Assembly (NCBI GenBank): GCA_002794785.1
Contig: NBBA01000015.1
Span: 558,001 to 622,000, forward strand
DNA from: Coniferiporia sulphurascens
Taxonomy: Eukaryota > Basidiomycota > Agaricomycetes > Hymenochaetales > Hymenochaetaceae
DNA: 64,000 bases
Direction of reading: 5' to 3'
The notes under the pieces were generated by a model. The model ran no database searches. It saw only the letters and a list, made by a program, of their open reading frames with translations, and was not told where the DNA came from. Within the stretch, counting starts at the first letter, position 1; each line of letters begins with the position of its first letter. Positions 48,701-61,100 of this stretch are shown piece after piece. A program made the position numbers and the translations under genes.

Positions 48701-51700
48701 ACCCCGGATGTATCCGTCTTGAGAGTGCGCAAAAGGCCGGGGACCATATCTGGAAATTGTTCTTCTCCCAGTCTCTCAACTAAAGTACCAAGCGCCTTGG
48801 CAGCCGTTGCCCTAGCTTCTGGGACAGGGTCAACCAAAACAACATGAACTAGTGGGAGTAGTCTCGAAAGGTACGGGATGAAATCTTGCGAGTCCGTCAG
48901 GGAAGCAAGATTACCAACAATTTGGGCTGCCTTCCGTTTTGTATCAGCTCCCCGCTCCTTCAGACCTCTTTCAATGATAGGAATGACCTAACGAAATCAA
49001 GATAAGAATGAGATTTAAAAGGCGAACCGGGAAACACACCAAGGCAAGGGAAGGCATATCAATGTAGTGCACAAATGACTTTTTCAGGAGAGAAGTCATG
49101 GCTGCCGGTGTTTTCGCAGGGTCAACGAGAGCCTTCAGCAGCACGGGTACCAAGGATTGGATCTCAGGGTTGCTGATGACCTCACCGAACTGCTTCAAGC
49201 TCCTGTTAGCCGTAGTACGTACTTGTGCATGCGAGTCAGTCAACACGCCTGTCAGCCGTGGAATCACTGTTGGCAGAGATATCGACAGCTGCTTTGGAGA
49301 GCAAAATGCCATTGTTCCCAAGAGCTCAATGGCACCTTTCTTCGTCCTCCATTGCTTTTCCTCCAGTGCAGATAACAATGAAGGAAGGATTTTCTTCACG
49401 CCGTAGCCCGACAAATTAGCCATGACAACCTTCGCGGCGTCCTCAGTAGCTTCCCGGACGTCGGGGGTTGAGTCACCAAAAGAGGCCAGCAAAGATGGAA
49501 GTAGTTCGATAATATAGGGTTCGAAATTCCGGCCCAACGTAGCGGATAAAGTCTCAAGTGCGAACATGGCGCCTTGTCGTGGCTCATAACGTTTCTTGTC
49601 ATCCAAGGCAGAGCGCAAACGCTCAATGAGATCGTACTCCTTTATTCCAGCGATACCTGTACCTTTGATTATACCAGCAAGTCCATAAGCCGCGCCCCTA
49701 CGTTCTCCATACTTGGATGCATTAGAAAGCTCATTGAAGAGTTCCTCAACCAGTCTAGGGGTCGTGGTCTTGATAAACCTGACGAGCGGAGCCAGACACT
49801 CGGATACGGCTATCTGCACTTGCTCCGATGGCGTCTTGAGCGCATCAGTAAGCCGTGAAACGACCCCAGGGATACGTGAATCCTCAGCATTCAAATGACG
49901 GGCAGTACGTCCGAGCAAAATGACTGTTGCCTCTTTTACATAATCAGCGGTCTCCGTGGGGGGCGTGGTGGATGCCAGATGTACTTCACACATGCTTATC
50001 AGCGCTGGCAGCCTCTTCGCACCGTGAAGGTCTATAATCTTCGATGCCGCCCTTAGCATACCAGAGCGTACTTCAGGGTTTGTATCACCCAATGCCTCCT
50101 CAGTAATTAAGAACTTGAAGAAGGGTTCAATGAGGTCTGCGGGAAATAAGGGAGCTAATGCCTCAAAAGAATGGGCAACAGCGAGACGAGCAGGCCAAGG
50201 ATCCGTTGCTTCCAAAGAACGCGTGATAAGTATGCCCTGCCCAGAAATCAACATTCCTCGAACTTTTCGGCCCGTGTACACATAGGAAAACGTACGTATT
50301 CGTCAAACTCGGGGCCAGTGATCTTGGTCTTTAATAGTGTCAGTATCTATGATTCTGCATGTTGATATATAGTACCTTCTTTCGATAAAAGTCTTGCAAA
50401 TCGGTCAGGACCGCTGGCACCTGTTGCGGCCATTGAGATGCCGCTTCGGTAAGTGAGCTCGCACAGCTAGTCCGCACACCCGCATGTTCATGCACTAATA
50501 GCATCAATCAATAAGCATTTCGACGGCCAAGCTTTTCACACACCGAGGAACGGCTGCAAGTCGGCAAAGAATGACTCTGGTATGTCTAGACCGTTATCTT
50601 CCCATAGGTGACGCCCCACTCGTGCATTTTGCTGGTCGCTGTCGTAACAGGCGATCCATAACTCGGGACTCCAATCTAGATCAGTGAGGTCAAGTGCCTT
50701 CGTGACCATCTTGTCAGCACAAGTTATCATCGCCAAAGAGGCAGGCCTACGAACCTGCAAACACTGGAGAGCGGAGCTCCTGACGTAAACTTCCGATGCA
50801 AGCGTGCTTTTAACAAGAATTGCGATTTCTTCTGTCGTTGAGTTCACATGGATGGCCTCACCCAAAGCGATCAGCACCGAGGAGGCATCCTTCCCGAGGG
50901 AGGGGTATTTCTTGATAACAGCCAGTAAGTCCGATATTGACCGTGACCTAGGAAATTTGCGGTCCGCGACTAAGGACAATTTAAAGGCCATTAGTTTATA
51001 ATCACGGATAGACCTGAAACTCATTCACATTCCCCGGTGTGAAAACTAATGATGTCGATGGCTAGTGAGACCCGCTCGAGTGGTTCATCTTCTTCCCCAT
51101 AGCCAATGGTATCGATGTCCTGGGTAACACAACTCAGCAGTGGTGATATGTATGAAAACGTCGCCCCATCGAAGACGTTCTGCTCGGACAAAGAACGTAG
51201 CCCGTAGAGTACACGCAGTACCAAGGCTGGTCACGCATGTGTTCAGCGTAACATCAAGCCTCCGGAAGAAACGAAACGAACCGTTTAGAGGCTCGATCCG
51301 GAGCTCTTCGGAAACCAAGTCAGCATTGAGAAACCTGAGAGTTGCCACGCCGATCCAGGTACGGAATAATCCAAGCCGTTCAGTACAGTATCGCGAGAGG
51401 TACTGGGACAACATTAGACGATTTACACACAAGAAACCATAGACAGCTTACCAGATAGCCGTCAAATATGTCCGTGCCAAGCAGTGCCGCACCTTGTTTC
51501 ATCGCAGTATCCAGCAAAAGCCCAGAAACCTCCGAGAAGTACGTCCCGAATTCGTCTGCACGTGATTCAACGAGGCTCTGTAATAATGCTAGACCGCGCT
51601 TTCCGCCCCCGTAGACCTCATCGACCCTGCGACGGGTGTCAGATTCCAGGCTAAGCTGCGCAGCAATGAGCTCTTTATCTTGCTTTGAGAGGGCTTTGTT

Positions 51701-54700
51701 GTTGACAGTGGAAGCTGCTGGCTTTTTAGACGCAAGGGATGCTCGGAGCTCCGCCTCCCACTTCTCTATTGCAGCGTTTTTACCCTTTTTATCGACAGAC
51801 TTATTTTTCTCCGAGGTCAGTACTGTATGTACCAGCAGGTGCCGCATTAGCCGACACATCTCCCGACCGGATTAAGCATCAATGCTTACCATCGACGTAT
51901 AGCGTGCCTTCGGGTGTACTCCAGATCTTCACGTCCTCTTCGGAAAGCGATGCAAACTTTGATGGCATTAAGTCGTTCTTTATCTGAGCGACGATTACCG
52001 GAACAATTATGTCCGGTGCTATGAAAGACAGTGTTGTCACAGCATCGTCTCTGGCCTTAGCATACAAAATTCAACCAACAGTAAGTACCAGAATTGGCTT
52101 CAAATTTGGAAAAAAGCTGACACAGGTCGACTAACCTTGTTCAATGCTTTTCCGAGAATTAAGCCCGTGAGTCTTTCAGTTTGGTCTTCGATAAGCTTCC
52201 GCGGGTCGACTTTAGCGCGTTGACAAAGGTCAATCCAGAGCTGTCGAGAAGTCCCACCTTTAATCAAGTCAGCATCTGAACTTTTATGGATACATAGATA
52301 TGGTATACAAGGAAAAGAATTCGATACGTACAGATTTCCGGCTGGTGTGTAAGCAGCACGAGGTCCGCAATAAGACGCTGCTTCTGAGTCAAATCCATGT
52401 CGTCCGAAAAAGCAGCGCATGCTTTGATGACAAGCACGAGGCTACGTGCGCGGTTCTGGTTGTGCGTGACCTCGTCTTCTGCAATTTTGCTCTTACTCTT
52501 GTCTGCAATGCGCGCGAGATGGGCCGGGATTGCGCTAGAGAGAACATCGTTCACTAGCTGAGGTACCCGCATATTCTCAGCCTCTAGTGCTGCGATTGCA
52601 TCCCTGCGAACGTCAAGATGCACACTCTGCGTGGCGAGATGAATGAAGGCAAGACCGAATTGCTGTCTACGGGCGAAATAATTGAGTACGAGCCACCCAA
52701 AAAATAGCGAGAAAAGGTGACACCAACCGGATATGTTCATTTTTCTTAAGCTCACTCTTAAGGGCCACGAGCGCAGATGAAAGGGCCCGCAGCAACCAAA
52801 TCTCATCTTCAGCCGAGGTCAGCTTCTGATACACCTTTTCCCACAGCAGAAATGATGGCTTTGCAGTAGACCCCGCCAACGTCTGGACAGTCATGTTTCG
52901 CGAGACCACGTTCTCTGGAGAGAATTTAATAAAAAATAGTTAGAGAACCGACGCACAATACCAGCACAAACAGGGGAGGAAATCTGAAATACCAAAGGCG
53001 GCATATGTAGAAACAAGACCCAAAAGGCTCGCCAGTGCGACATAGCCTTCGAGCGGACCGGCGGAAGTAGTGAGCGGACCAGCCGCCACAGTCTTTAAGT
53101 TCGCTTCAAACGAGGGAACAACCGCTCCTACAAACGTTTCCAGCGCAGATGTTCGGACACCTGCTGTTGCGCAATCATGCAGCACATTTCCCACAAGCAT
53201 ACACATTGCATTGCGCAGTGCAGCTCGAGCACTTGTCATCTCACGTGCAATGCTAACGAGCGCAGTGGACGGTGGGAGGGTATCGTTCGTGAGTAGGAAG
53301 GTTAGATGCGGAGTGGCGTGTGAGGCGAGGCGAGCCGTTGCTGCGTCGTTCGTCTCCTTCAGCATGAGTGGGGGTGCGTTTTCGACGAGAACTGGGGATA
53401 TATCAGGCGTTGGGGCGACAGAGGCCAGCATCGAATAGAGTGCGAGACGATGCTCGGGCCCAGCTGTCTTTCCCGTTTTCGCAGGAAGCATGATTTCGTT
53501 GAGACAGTGTTCTTCGTTTGCGACGTCCGGACTACGCTGCATAATGACCTGTAGAAGAGCAACAGCGTTCGCACGCGTCGACGGATTACTCGACTTCGTA
53601 CTGTTCATGATAATAGTAACCAATCGTCTGAAGAGGTCATCAACCACCTTATGCGCATATACGCGGAAGAACTCGATCATTACTGTGGAGATATGGTAAG
53701 CTAGTCATTGATTTTTCAAAAATAGGTTTCTAACCTGGCAAGGCGACTTCTGGTGAGCGAAGGGAGGATTTCTCCATCACCGGTAGGATGGCGGTTTTGA
53801 AATCGTCTTCAGAAACGGAGGACTTGATTATACCATTGAATGATCCGCAGACATGCGCTGGTACTGGGGTCTTCGACAAAAGCACAGAAGTAGTATACAA
53901 TTGGATTATATCCTTCTTTAAAAAAAATTAACGAAAATTGCATAGGGTAGAGGAGGAATTTCATACTTGTGTTGAAGGAGAAAGCTGTTTAAGTTCGTCC
54001 GGTACGTTTTTTAGATGATGAGTGACGTCGCAGGCTAAGCCGAGAAGGGAGACAAGATATATGCTGCTTGGGTTGGTCTTGGTCAGGGTCAGCGTAGTCG
54101 AAATAACTGATCGTACATCCTCCGGGGACTATTATCAAGCTGTTAAGAAGTGCGACAGATAACGGCGCAGTGTAGCTCACAGATCGCAAGGCACGTCGCA
54201 TACTCATGATAGCACTCCTCCGAAGCGCATGCTTAGTCGAAATATTGGTATCAAGCAGCGAGTCGAGCAACATGGATAAGGTCTCGATGAGCGCGCCCCA
54301 CTCTTTGGACTCTCTGAAAAGAAGCCCTTTTTTAATGCTTATGGTGTAAATGCTACAGCACCATCTGAGTAACACAAATCGATTCGCCGGAGCGGACGTC
54401 CTTCGAAAGCGGGATCGTCAGCTTGTCTATGCGGGTAAAAAGGGCATCACGACAAAAATACCCACCCTGAGGTTCCCTTTCCGCATATCCTTCCTGCCTC
54501 CATACGGGCCCACGCAATAACCTGATCTAGTATTCCGTCTTCACGTCTGACAAGTTCCCTGATTACATCTTCCACAGCTTCCCGCGAAGGCTGGTCGATG
54601 TAACGCGGATATGTCAAAACGAGGATACGAAATATATGCGATGCCTGGGTACTCGACAGATCTTTGCGAAGTATCAGCATTTATTTCCAAATGCCCAGGT

Positions 54701-54928
54701 ATAAGACTCACCCGAGCTTTTCGCGAGCACAAGAACTTGCTCCCTCAGAAAGGACGTCCGCCACTTGGTTTGGCTCGATAAAAGGCGCCTCTGAGCATAT
54801 TGTAGGAAAGTTTGCCAGTCTTCTAGGGCGTGTTCTGGTTTGAAGCTTGAGTCAAGATCACCGTCGCTTTCGAGGTGGTCCGTTCCCGTTGTCGATGCAA
54901 TCCAAGACTTGATATCCGGCTTAGACAT
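45747..54928 (-). CDS. GCN1: Translational activator GCN1 (HEAT-repeat ribosome-binding protein)
   Basis: GCN1 binds ribosomes and, with GCN20, lets the kinase GCN2 sense uncharged tRNA. It is a cytosolic platform made almost entirely of HEAT repeats. The gene covers 9.2 kb on the minus strand in many exons. HEAT-type helices run along its whole length. The central segment at about 48.3-50.3 kb is the most diagnostic. It includes [42 protein letters not shown] and [14 protein letters not shown], matching the eEF3-like region of GCN1. The region near 46-48 kb corresponds to the GCN2-binding part. The final exons end with LLRPAVSKHLLSG and [14 protein letters not shown] before the TAG at 45747. 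The start ATG at 54928 (MSKPDIKSW) is the first in frame after an upstream stop. I saw no frameshift. It is divergent from UTP20. Confidence 0.93.
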
Positions 54929-55169
54929 CGCTGACGAGCGGCGACGCAGCTCAGATAATTTGAACGGTCGGAGCAGATCCAAGATATTGTGGCTACCAAA
55001 ACTTAAGCCGCGTTCGTCGCCGTCGGGCACATCGTGTCTTGACTCTCTCGGTGCCGCAGATCCTCAGATTATGTAATTGCGTAAATTTTGTGCGAGTCTG
55101 CTAGCTGCTCCGTCGCGGTTGCCGCAACTAGGTGGTCACCTCCTTGGACCTCGCACTCGTCAAAAACAA
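54929..55169. promoter_or_regulatory. Divergent promoter shared by GCN1 and UTP20
   Basis: A 241-bp gap separates the start codons of GCN1 (minus) and UTP20 (plus). It must hold both promoters and 5' leaders. No TATA box is evident on either side, as is common for housekeeping genes. Part of it is open in the GCN1 frame, but without an ATG. Confidence 0.6.
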
Positions 55170-58100
55170 ATGTCCGATTTGCACGATGATGACGGCCATA
55201 GGGTGAAGAGGTTTAAGGTGAGCTTGAATCACATTGGATAAATGCACAAATCTGATATTCATTTGCCCTAGCACCAATCTTATAATGAACAGTTGAAGGA
55301 TGTGCATGCACCAGCGGTCCTGTCTAGGACGAAAGTCGACGAAGCTCTCGAGGTTCTAAATCAATCTGAAACAGCTATCCTCGTCTGGCTTATCATGTCT
55401 TTTATAGGATGAAGCATGTCTTTTTCATGGAGCATTGTCGCATTGGATGCAACTGAATCTATCGCCGACTTTCATCCAATTTGCGCAAAAAGCGTTCTCA
55501 CTATCGCAGTCACTGCCCTTACTTGTGCATTCATGGAAAGAGATAACAGACTTATGGCTAGAATATGCGGAGAAGTCTGACGATGAAGCATTGAAGGCAT
55601 TGTTTGAGTGCGTACACGCTGTCTTTGCAACCGACTATTACTGACAGGAAGTGCAGCTTGATGCAGAAGCTTGTGGAGGACCTTCGCTTGACGTTGGAGC
55701 CTGCTTACGATTCCATCGTTTCTTGCCTCTTTTCGTATCTGCCACGCCGCATCTCCCCGGAGTCTCTTTCTGCCCTTCTTGCTACTATGCTCGCCCTCTT
55801 CAAACATCTCCTACTTCCTTCCGTACCTGGCTCTGAATCCGGAAACAACGACATCCTGGAAACGACGTGGACCCGGTTGAGTACGAGTCTCGAAAAATGC
55901 AACTCTGAAGTCCAGCGGGCGGTCGCGGAAGTTTGGTCATCTGTTCTGCGTCGTCTAAAGAAAAGTGACCGCCAGCGCTGCGTCACGCTTATGATCACTT
56001 CAGGCCGGAATATGGACGATGTGATCGCGTGGTCGCTTGTGTTTTCAGCGAAGGTTAGTACTCTTTGTAAACTCCGGGTTGTTCTTAACCAACTTGTTCT
56101 AATAGAGTGTGGCACAAACCCTCCATACCTGCTCCCCCACGCTCGTCCTTTCATGTCTGGACTTCTACCTTATCACAGACCAGGATCAGCTTGGAAAGGC
56201 TTTTACACTTCTCCGAAGACTTCTCACCGCGTTGATTCACCACTGTGCGAAGGCTGACCAATTTGCCTTGATTGCGGAACCACTGGTTGAGAGATTCTTG
56301 GAGATGGCGGAATCAACGTACAACGTTGAGGACACGAAGAGAATGCTCGCGGTGCTCGTCGTCCCCTGCTCAGTAAGGCAGGGGTCACGTCTCTCACGTA
56401 AGTACAATCCAAAGTCAGGACCTTCATTATTTGACCGAATATCTCCGCTATTTTCTTACGCTATAGCGAAGCAACTCTCTCAAATTCTCGATGCTAGCAC
56501 CAAGCTTTCTTATACTCACGCACTTCAGAAGTCTTTGCTGGACGTGACTACTGCCGCACTCTGCGCTTCACCCGCCGACTTAAGCGTATGGATAAGTGCG
56601 GGTCGCCGCGCCATTGAGCATGCGTGGGCAGCCGACGTAACACTTGCAGTCTCTCTAACAGGAGCACTAAGTGAGTTGGGATGGAAAGGCCTGACTCAGT
56701 TTGCTCTGCCACGATTTGTAAAGGCATGTGCTGCACTACTGGACGGCGCCGTGGAAGACGGGGGCGAAGGCAGGGCGGAGCAGGCAAAAAACACACATAA
56801 CGAAAATAGCGATTCCGTGCGCTTGCAGACTCTGCGTGTACTCTCAAAATTAAATGGAGGGGGTATGCTAAGAAATCTGGACGGAACCCAGCGCTCACAC
56901 TTGGCAGACCAAGTTCGAGTCTGGCTGGATGGCTTTTCAACGTCTGAAGAGTCCGTAAGTGCCATCCTATGTGCTCCTTGTATGACAATATATATTGATT
57001 TATGTGCTTCAAAGGTTGTCATGCTCCGGGAGATTGCTTCACTCGCACCGCTTTTCTTGTCAAGCGATCTCTTCACAAGTTTCTCTTCCCTTTCACGAAA
57101 TATCTTGGGTGATTTTGCAGACTCAAGTACAGAATACCACTCCTCATGGGCAAATGAGACTTGGGTATTCGGCCAGCTCGTGCGCGTTATGCCTAAGGAT
57201 AAACTTTCCGACTTCGATATTGCGGCTTTCGTTTGCAAGGCGGTGACGAAATGGTCGTGGTCTGAGTTTGTCATGGATGGCATATCGCAATTGGCTAATA
57301 CTTGGTTGGTGCTTTTTCCTTACGGAAATCCAGAAATTCTAACGCGACTTTTATAAACTTATTGTTATAAGCAAGTATTCCGGCACGGGTCTAGTAGAGG
57401 GGTGGCAGGCCGCTTTCGAGCGGCTTTTTGAGAACCTTAGGTCTCATTCGCAGATCATTCGGCGTGCATCGCTCGAGTTACTTAGCTTGCCCTGGATGTC
57501 TTCGGACAAGCTTACAGATTCTATAAAGTGCTGCCTCGCCGCCGAGTCCGTCCCTTTGAGCGTACAGGGTGTACGGGAGCGCATCCTGTGCACAGCACGC
57601 GTCGGGCGAGTCGTGCGAAACGGAGACGCCAGGTCCGCGGAGCTGTGCACTTTGTGGCTTCTCGGTCAGCTCAAAGTTGGACTCCGGCCGGTATGGGTCC
57701 CTGCCGCCCAGGCGCTGGCAGCTATTTCGCAGAGTGCACCCGACATTGTGTGGCGCAACGTGTTCAGTGAACTCAAGAGCGTCGGAAACGTAACAGATTC
57801 CAGTTGTTTGCCGTCATGGATGGAGGGCATTGAAATAGAGGAAGACGACGTGAATGAGGAAGAAAGAATCTGGCGCGATCCGAGTGCACATAAGTTTCGA
57901 ATGGCCGTAGGAACGTGGGCAACGAATATCACTTGCCGACGTGCTATTATAGAGGTTTGCTTGCCTCCATGCCTCTTTTTTTAGTGTACTGACCTTTTCA
58001 ATAGGAGCAGATACCTCGCGATCGCTTCGACCAGCTATCATACGAAGCACAGCTCCTCTCTGCATTGGGTGAATTTTCTACCCTGACAGAAAAACACAGT

Positions 58101-61100
58101 CGGGAACTCGTACCTCTTTTCCTTTCCTTTATCTCGCCTTTATCCTCCCAAAAAGCACACCGCATAAAACTGACAAACTGGCTTAAGCTTTTCAAGAAAT
58201 TTGTCAATCCAAAGGCGTTTTATGCGTCTGATGCTGTACGCTCGGTGTACATTTCTTTGCTAGCGCATCCCGATCGCGTACTGCAAACTTCTGCACTCGA
58301 TTGTCTCCTGGCCTATAAATCTCCCGCGCTTGTCCGTCATGCAGACAGACTGAGATTACTGCTTGACGATGCGAAATGGCGTGACGAGCTCGCCATGCTT
58401 GAGTTTCAGACTCTTTCTACAGATGAGCGCGCGGAACTCATACCCGTGCTCACACGCCTGTTTTTTGGTATGATGCGTGAGCGCGGCGGTCGTGGGAAAG
58501 GTGCAGACAGGCGGGCGGCGCTCCTCAGTACTCTCGGGGCTTGTACAGCGGATGAGCTAGTACTGCTGGTCGACCTCATGGTTGAAACATTTGTTAGTCA
58601 AATTGACCTCGATCCACGAAATGATGGTAGTGCTTGGAAGCTCGGTACGGCATCACTCAATCTGCCAAAGAAGCAACAGATTGGGTTTCTAGTATTCTTG
58701 GCGGACGTACTGAGGAACCTTGGCACGCTCATAGCAGAGTCATGGCCGCGATTGCTCGTACTTACCTTAACCTTGACTGCAGATGCGCAAGGAAAGCTCC
58801 AAACACTGGCGGGTGACGCTGTTGACGACGTGGAGGAGGAGAACGAGAACGAAGCGGACGAGGAAGAAAAGGACGACGTGCTCTCTGTTGTTGCTCTACG
58901 CCAGTTGCGTATTATCAGACAGCTCGGTTTAAAGCGCCTCGCGGACTTCTTCCGCCTCCCCGTGGAGTTCGACTTCCAGCCGTACATGGCGGAGATCTTC
59001 CGAACAATTGTTTCACCGCGAGTCCCATTACTGGATCGCGAAAATACGCAGGCGCCGTCTGCGTTACTAGACCTCCTCGATGTGTGGTCCCTTTATCCTG
59101 ACTCGGCTTTGTATCTCGTCCGATACGACCCGCGGACGTTGACGAAGATATACGATTGTATGGTGGCTACGAACGTAAAGCCTTCCGTGCTGATGCGTGT
59201 CTTCGACGTAGTTGAGCGCTTATTAGCATTTTCGGCTGAAGATGACGCACTCTCGAGCGTATTAGTAAAGCCGTATATGTCAGGACTGCTGGAGAACGTC
59301 GCGAGCGTTGTGCAACGCTCGACCGGAGAAGGCTCGTCTTCTGGAATGGGTGCCGTCGTTTTGCGCGAGATTTCGATCCTGTCAAAACTCTCGCCTCACA
59401 TTACGGATGGCACACAGGCAGCAACATTGTTATCACTTTTCTTACCACAATTGCGCAAGTCTGGAAAAAGTGTTTCAGAGAAGGCTAAAGTCGACATGCT
59501 TAACATTCTGTGCAATCTCTTGCCGCGCGTTCCCGATCCCGATTTCGTGCATAAGGAAGCGGCACTGTTCACGAAGACATACGAGACGTTGTCGCATCTC
59601 TTCCAACTTCTCAGGGGACGTCAAGCCCGTACGTCACTGATTGAGGCCTTTAAGGTCACAGCGAGTATCGATACCGATGTAGCAAACACGGTCGACTTAC
59701 TGGCTTCCCTAAATGCTTATTCTACTTCAAGAGTAGAAGAGCCTGATTTCGATCGTCGATTAGAAGCCTTTGCCATCTTGAACGAGAAGCGATGGAAAGA
59801 GCTGTCCGGGAAGGAGTGGGCTCCTCTGCTGCATAACATGCTACATTTCATTCAAGATGAGGGTGAATTGTCGATCAGGAACAATGCGGCTTCGACCATG
59901 AAGAGATTTCTGGAGGCTTTGTCAGAGGCGGACTTGGCCGAGATGCAGGCGTGCTTCGTCCGAATTTTGTTCCCCGGTCTTAAACGTTGCCTCCGCGCGA
60001 AATCTGATCTCGTTCGGGCTGAAGTAATGGGCGTCCTTGCGTATGCTGTTGAAAAGTGCGACCGAGTCATCGCGCTTCAGGAGATGCGTGTGCTTCTTGC
60101 GGCGGGTGATGAGGAAGCAAACTTTTTCAACAACATTTTCCACATCCAGATTCATCGTCGTAATCGTGCTTTGCGTCGTCTTGTGGACTATTGTGATGAG
60201 CCCGGATTTCGAAGCAGCACGCTCCAGGAAATTTTTATTCCGGTAGTGAATAGCTTTATTGCGGGCACCGGCACAACGGACCACCACCTCGTAAATGAGG
60301 CAGTTCTCACGTTGGGACGCATCGCCAAACATTTGTCTTGGACAGCGTATTTTTCACTCGTGCAGCAATACATAAAGCTCGCCACGGAAAAAGAAACTGC
60401 AGGGCGGACGTCTACGCGCGCTTTGGTTTCCGTGTTGGATAACTTCCATTTTTCTATGGAGGACACGTTTGTCGAGCAGACAGCCGGCGAAGAAGGAACC
60501 GATGAACAAATTGATGCGCAAGTAGTGGATTCGAAGCCTTCGACAACAATGAAGATACACGATGCCGTTAACAATCGACTACTCCCTTCCTTACTAAGGC
60601 ATTTAGAACAAAGGGATGAACTCGAGGAGTCAAATCGAATTCCAATTGCTGCTGGAATTGCGAAAGTTGCACTCCATCTCCCAGATGCCTCCCGCGACCT
60701 TCAAATCCCACGACTGCTCACCGTCCTCTCGCAAATTTTCCGGAGCAAATCACAAGAAACCCGGGATCTTACGCGCGAGACCCTCTGCCGCATTGCAGGG
60801 AGTCTAGGTCCGTCTTACCTACCTTTGATCATTCGACAACTCCGGGAGGCTCTTCTTCGTGGCCCGCACCTCCATGTCCTAGCCTTTGTGACGCATGCAC
60901 TGCTCGTGTACGTGACGTCTCCTGAACGTGTCGCGACGCTCAGTTCCCTTGACGGCTGTGTATCCGATGTCGTCCACGTATCGACAGAAGTTGTCTTTGG
61001 CCAGTCAGGCAAGGATGTCGATAGCGAGGGTTTCAAAACGAAGATGAAGGAAGTAAGGAGCTCGTCCGGCAAGGGGATGGACTCTTTCGCAATCCTCGCC

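Noticed and set aside
56398..56466. Reading the UTP20 exon straight through this segment
   Set aside because: A GTAAGT donor and TATAG acceptor bound it exactly, and removing it joins SRLS to KQLSQ naturally, so an intron is more likely.
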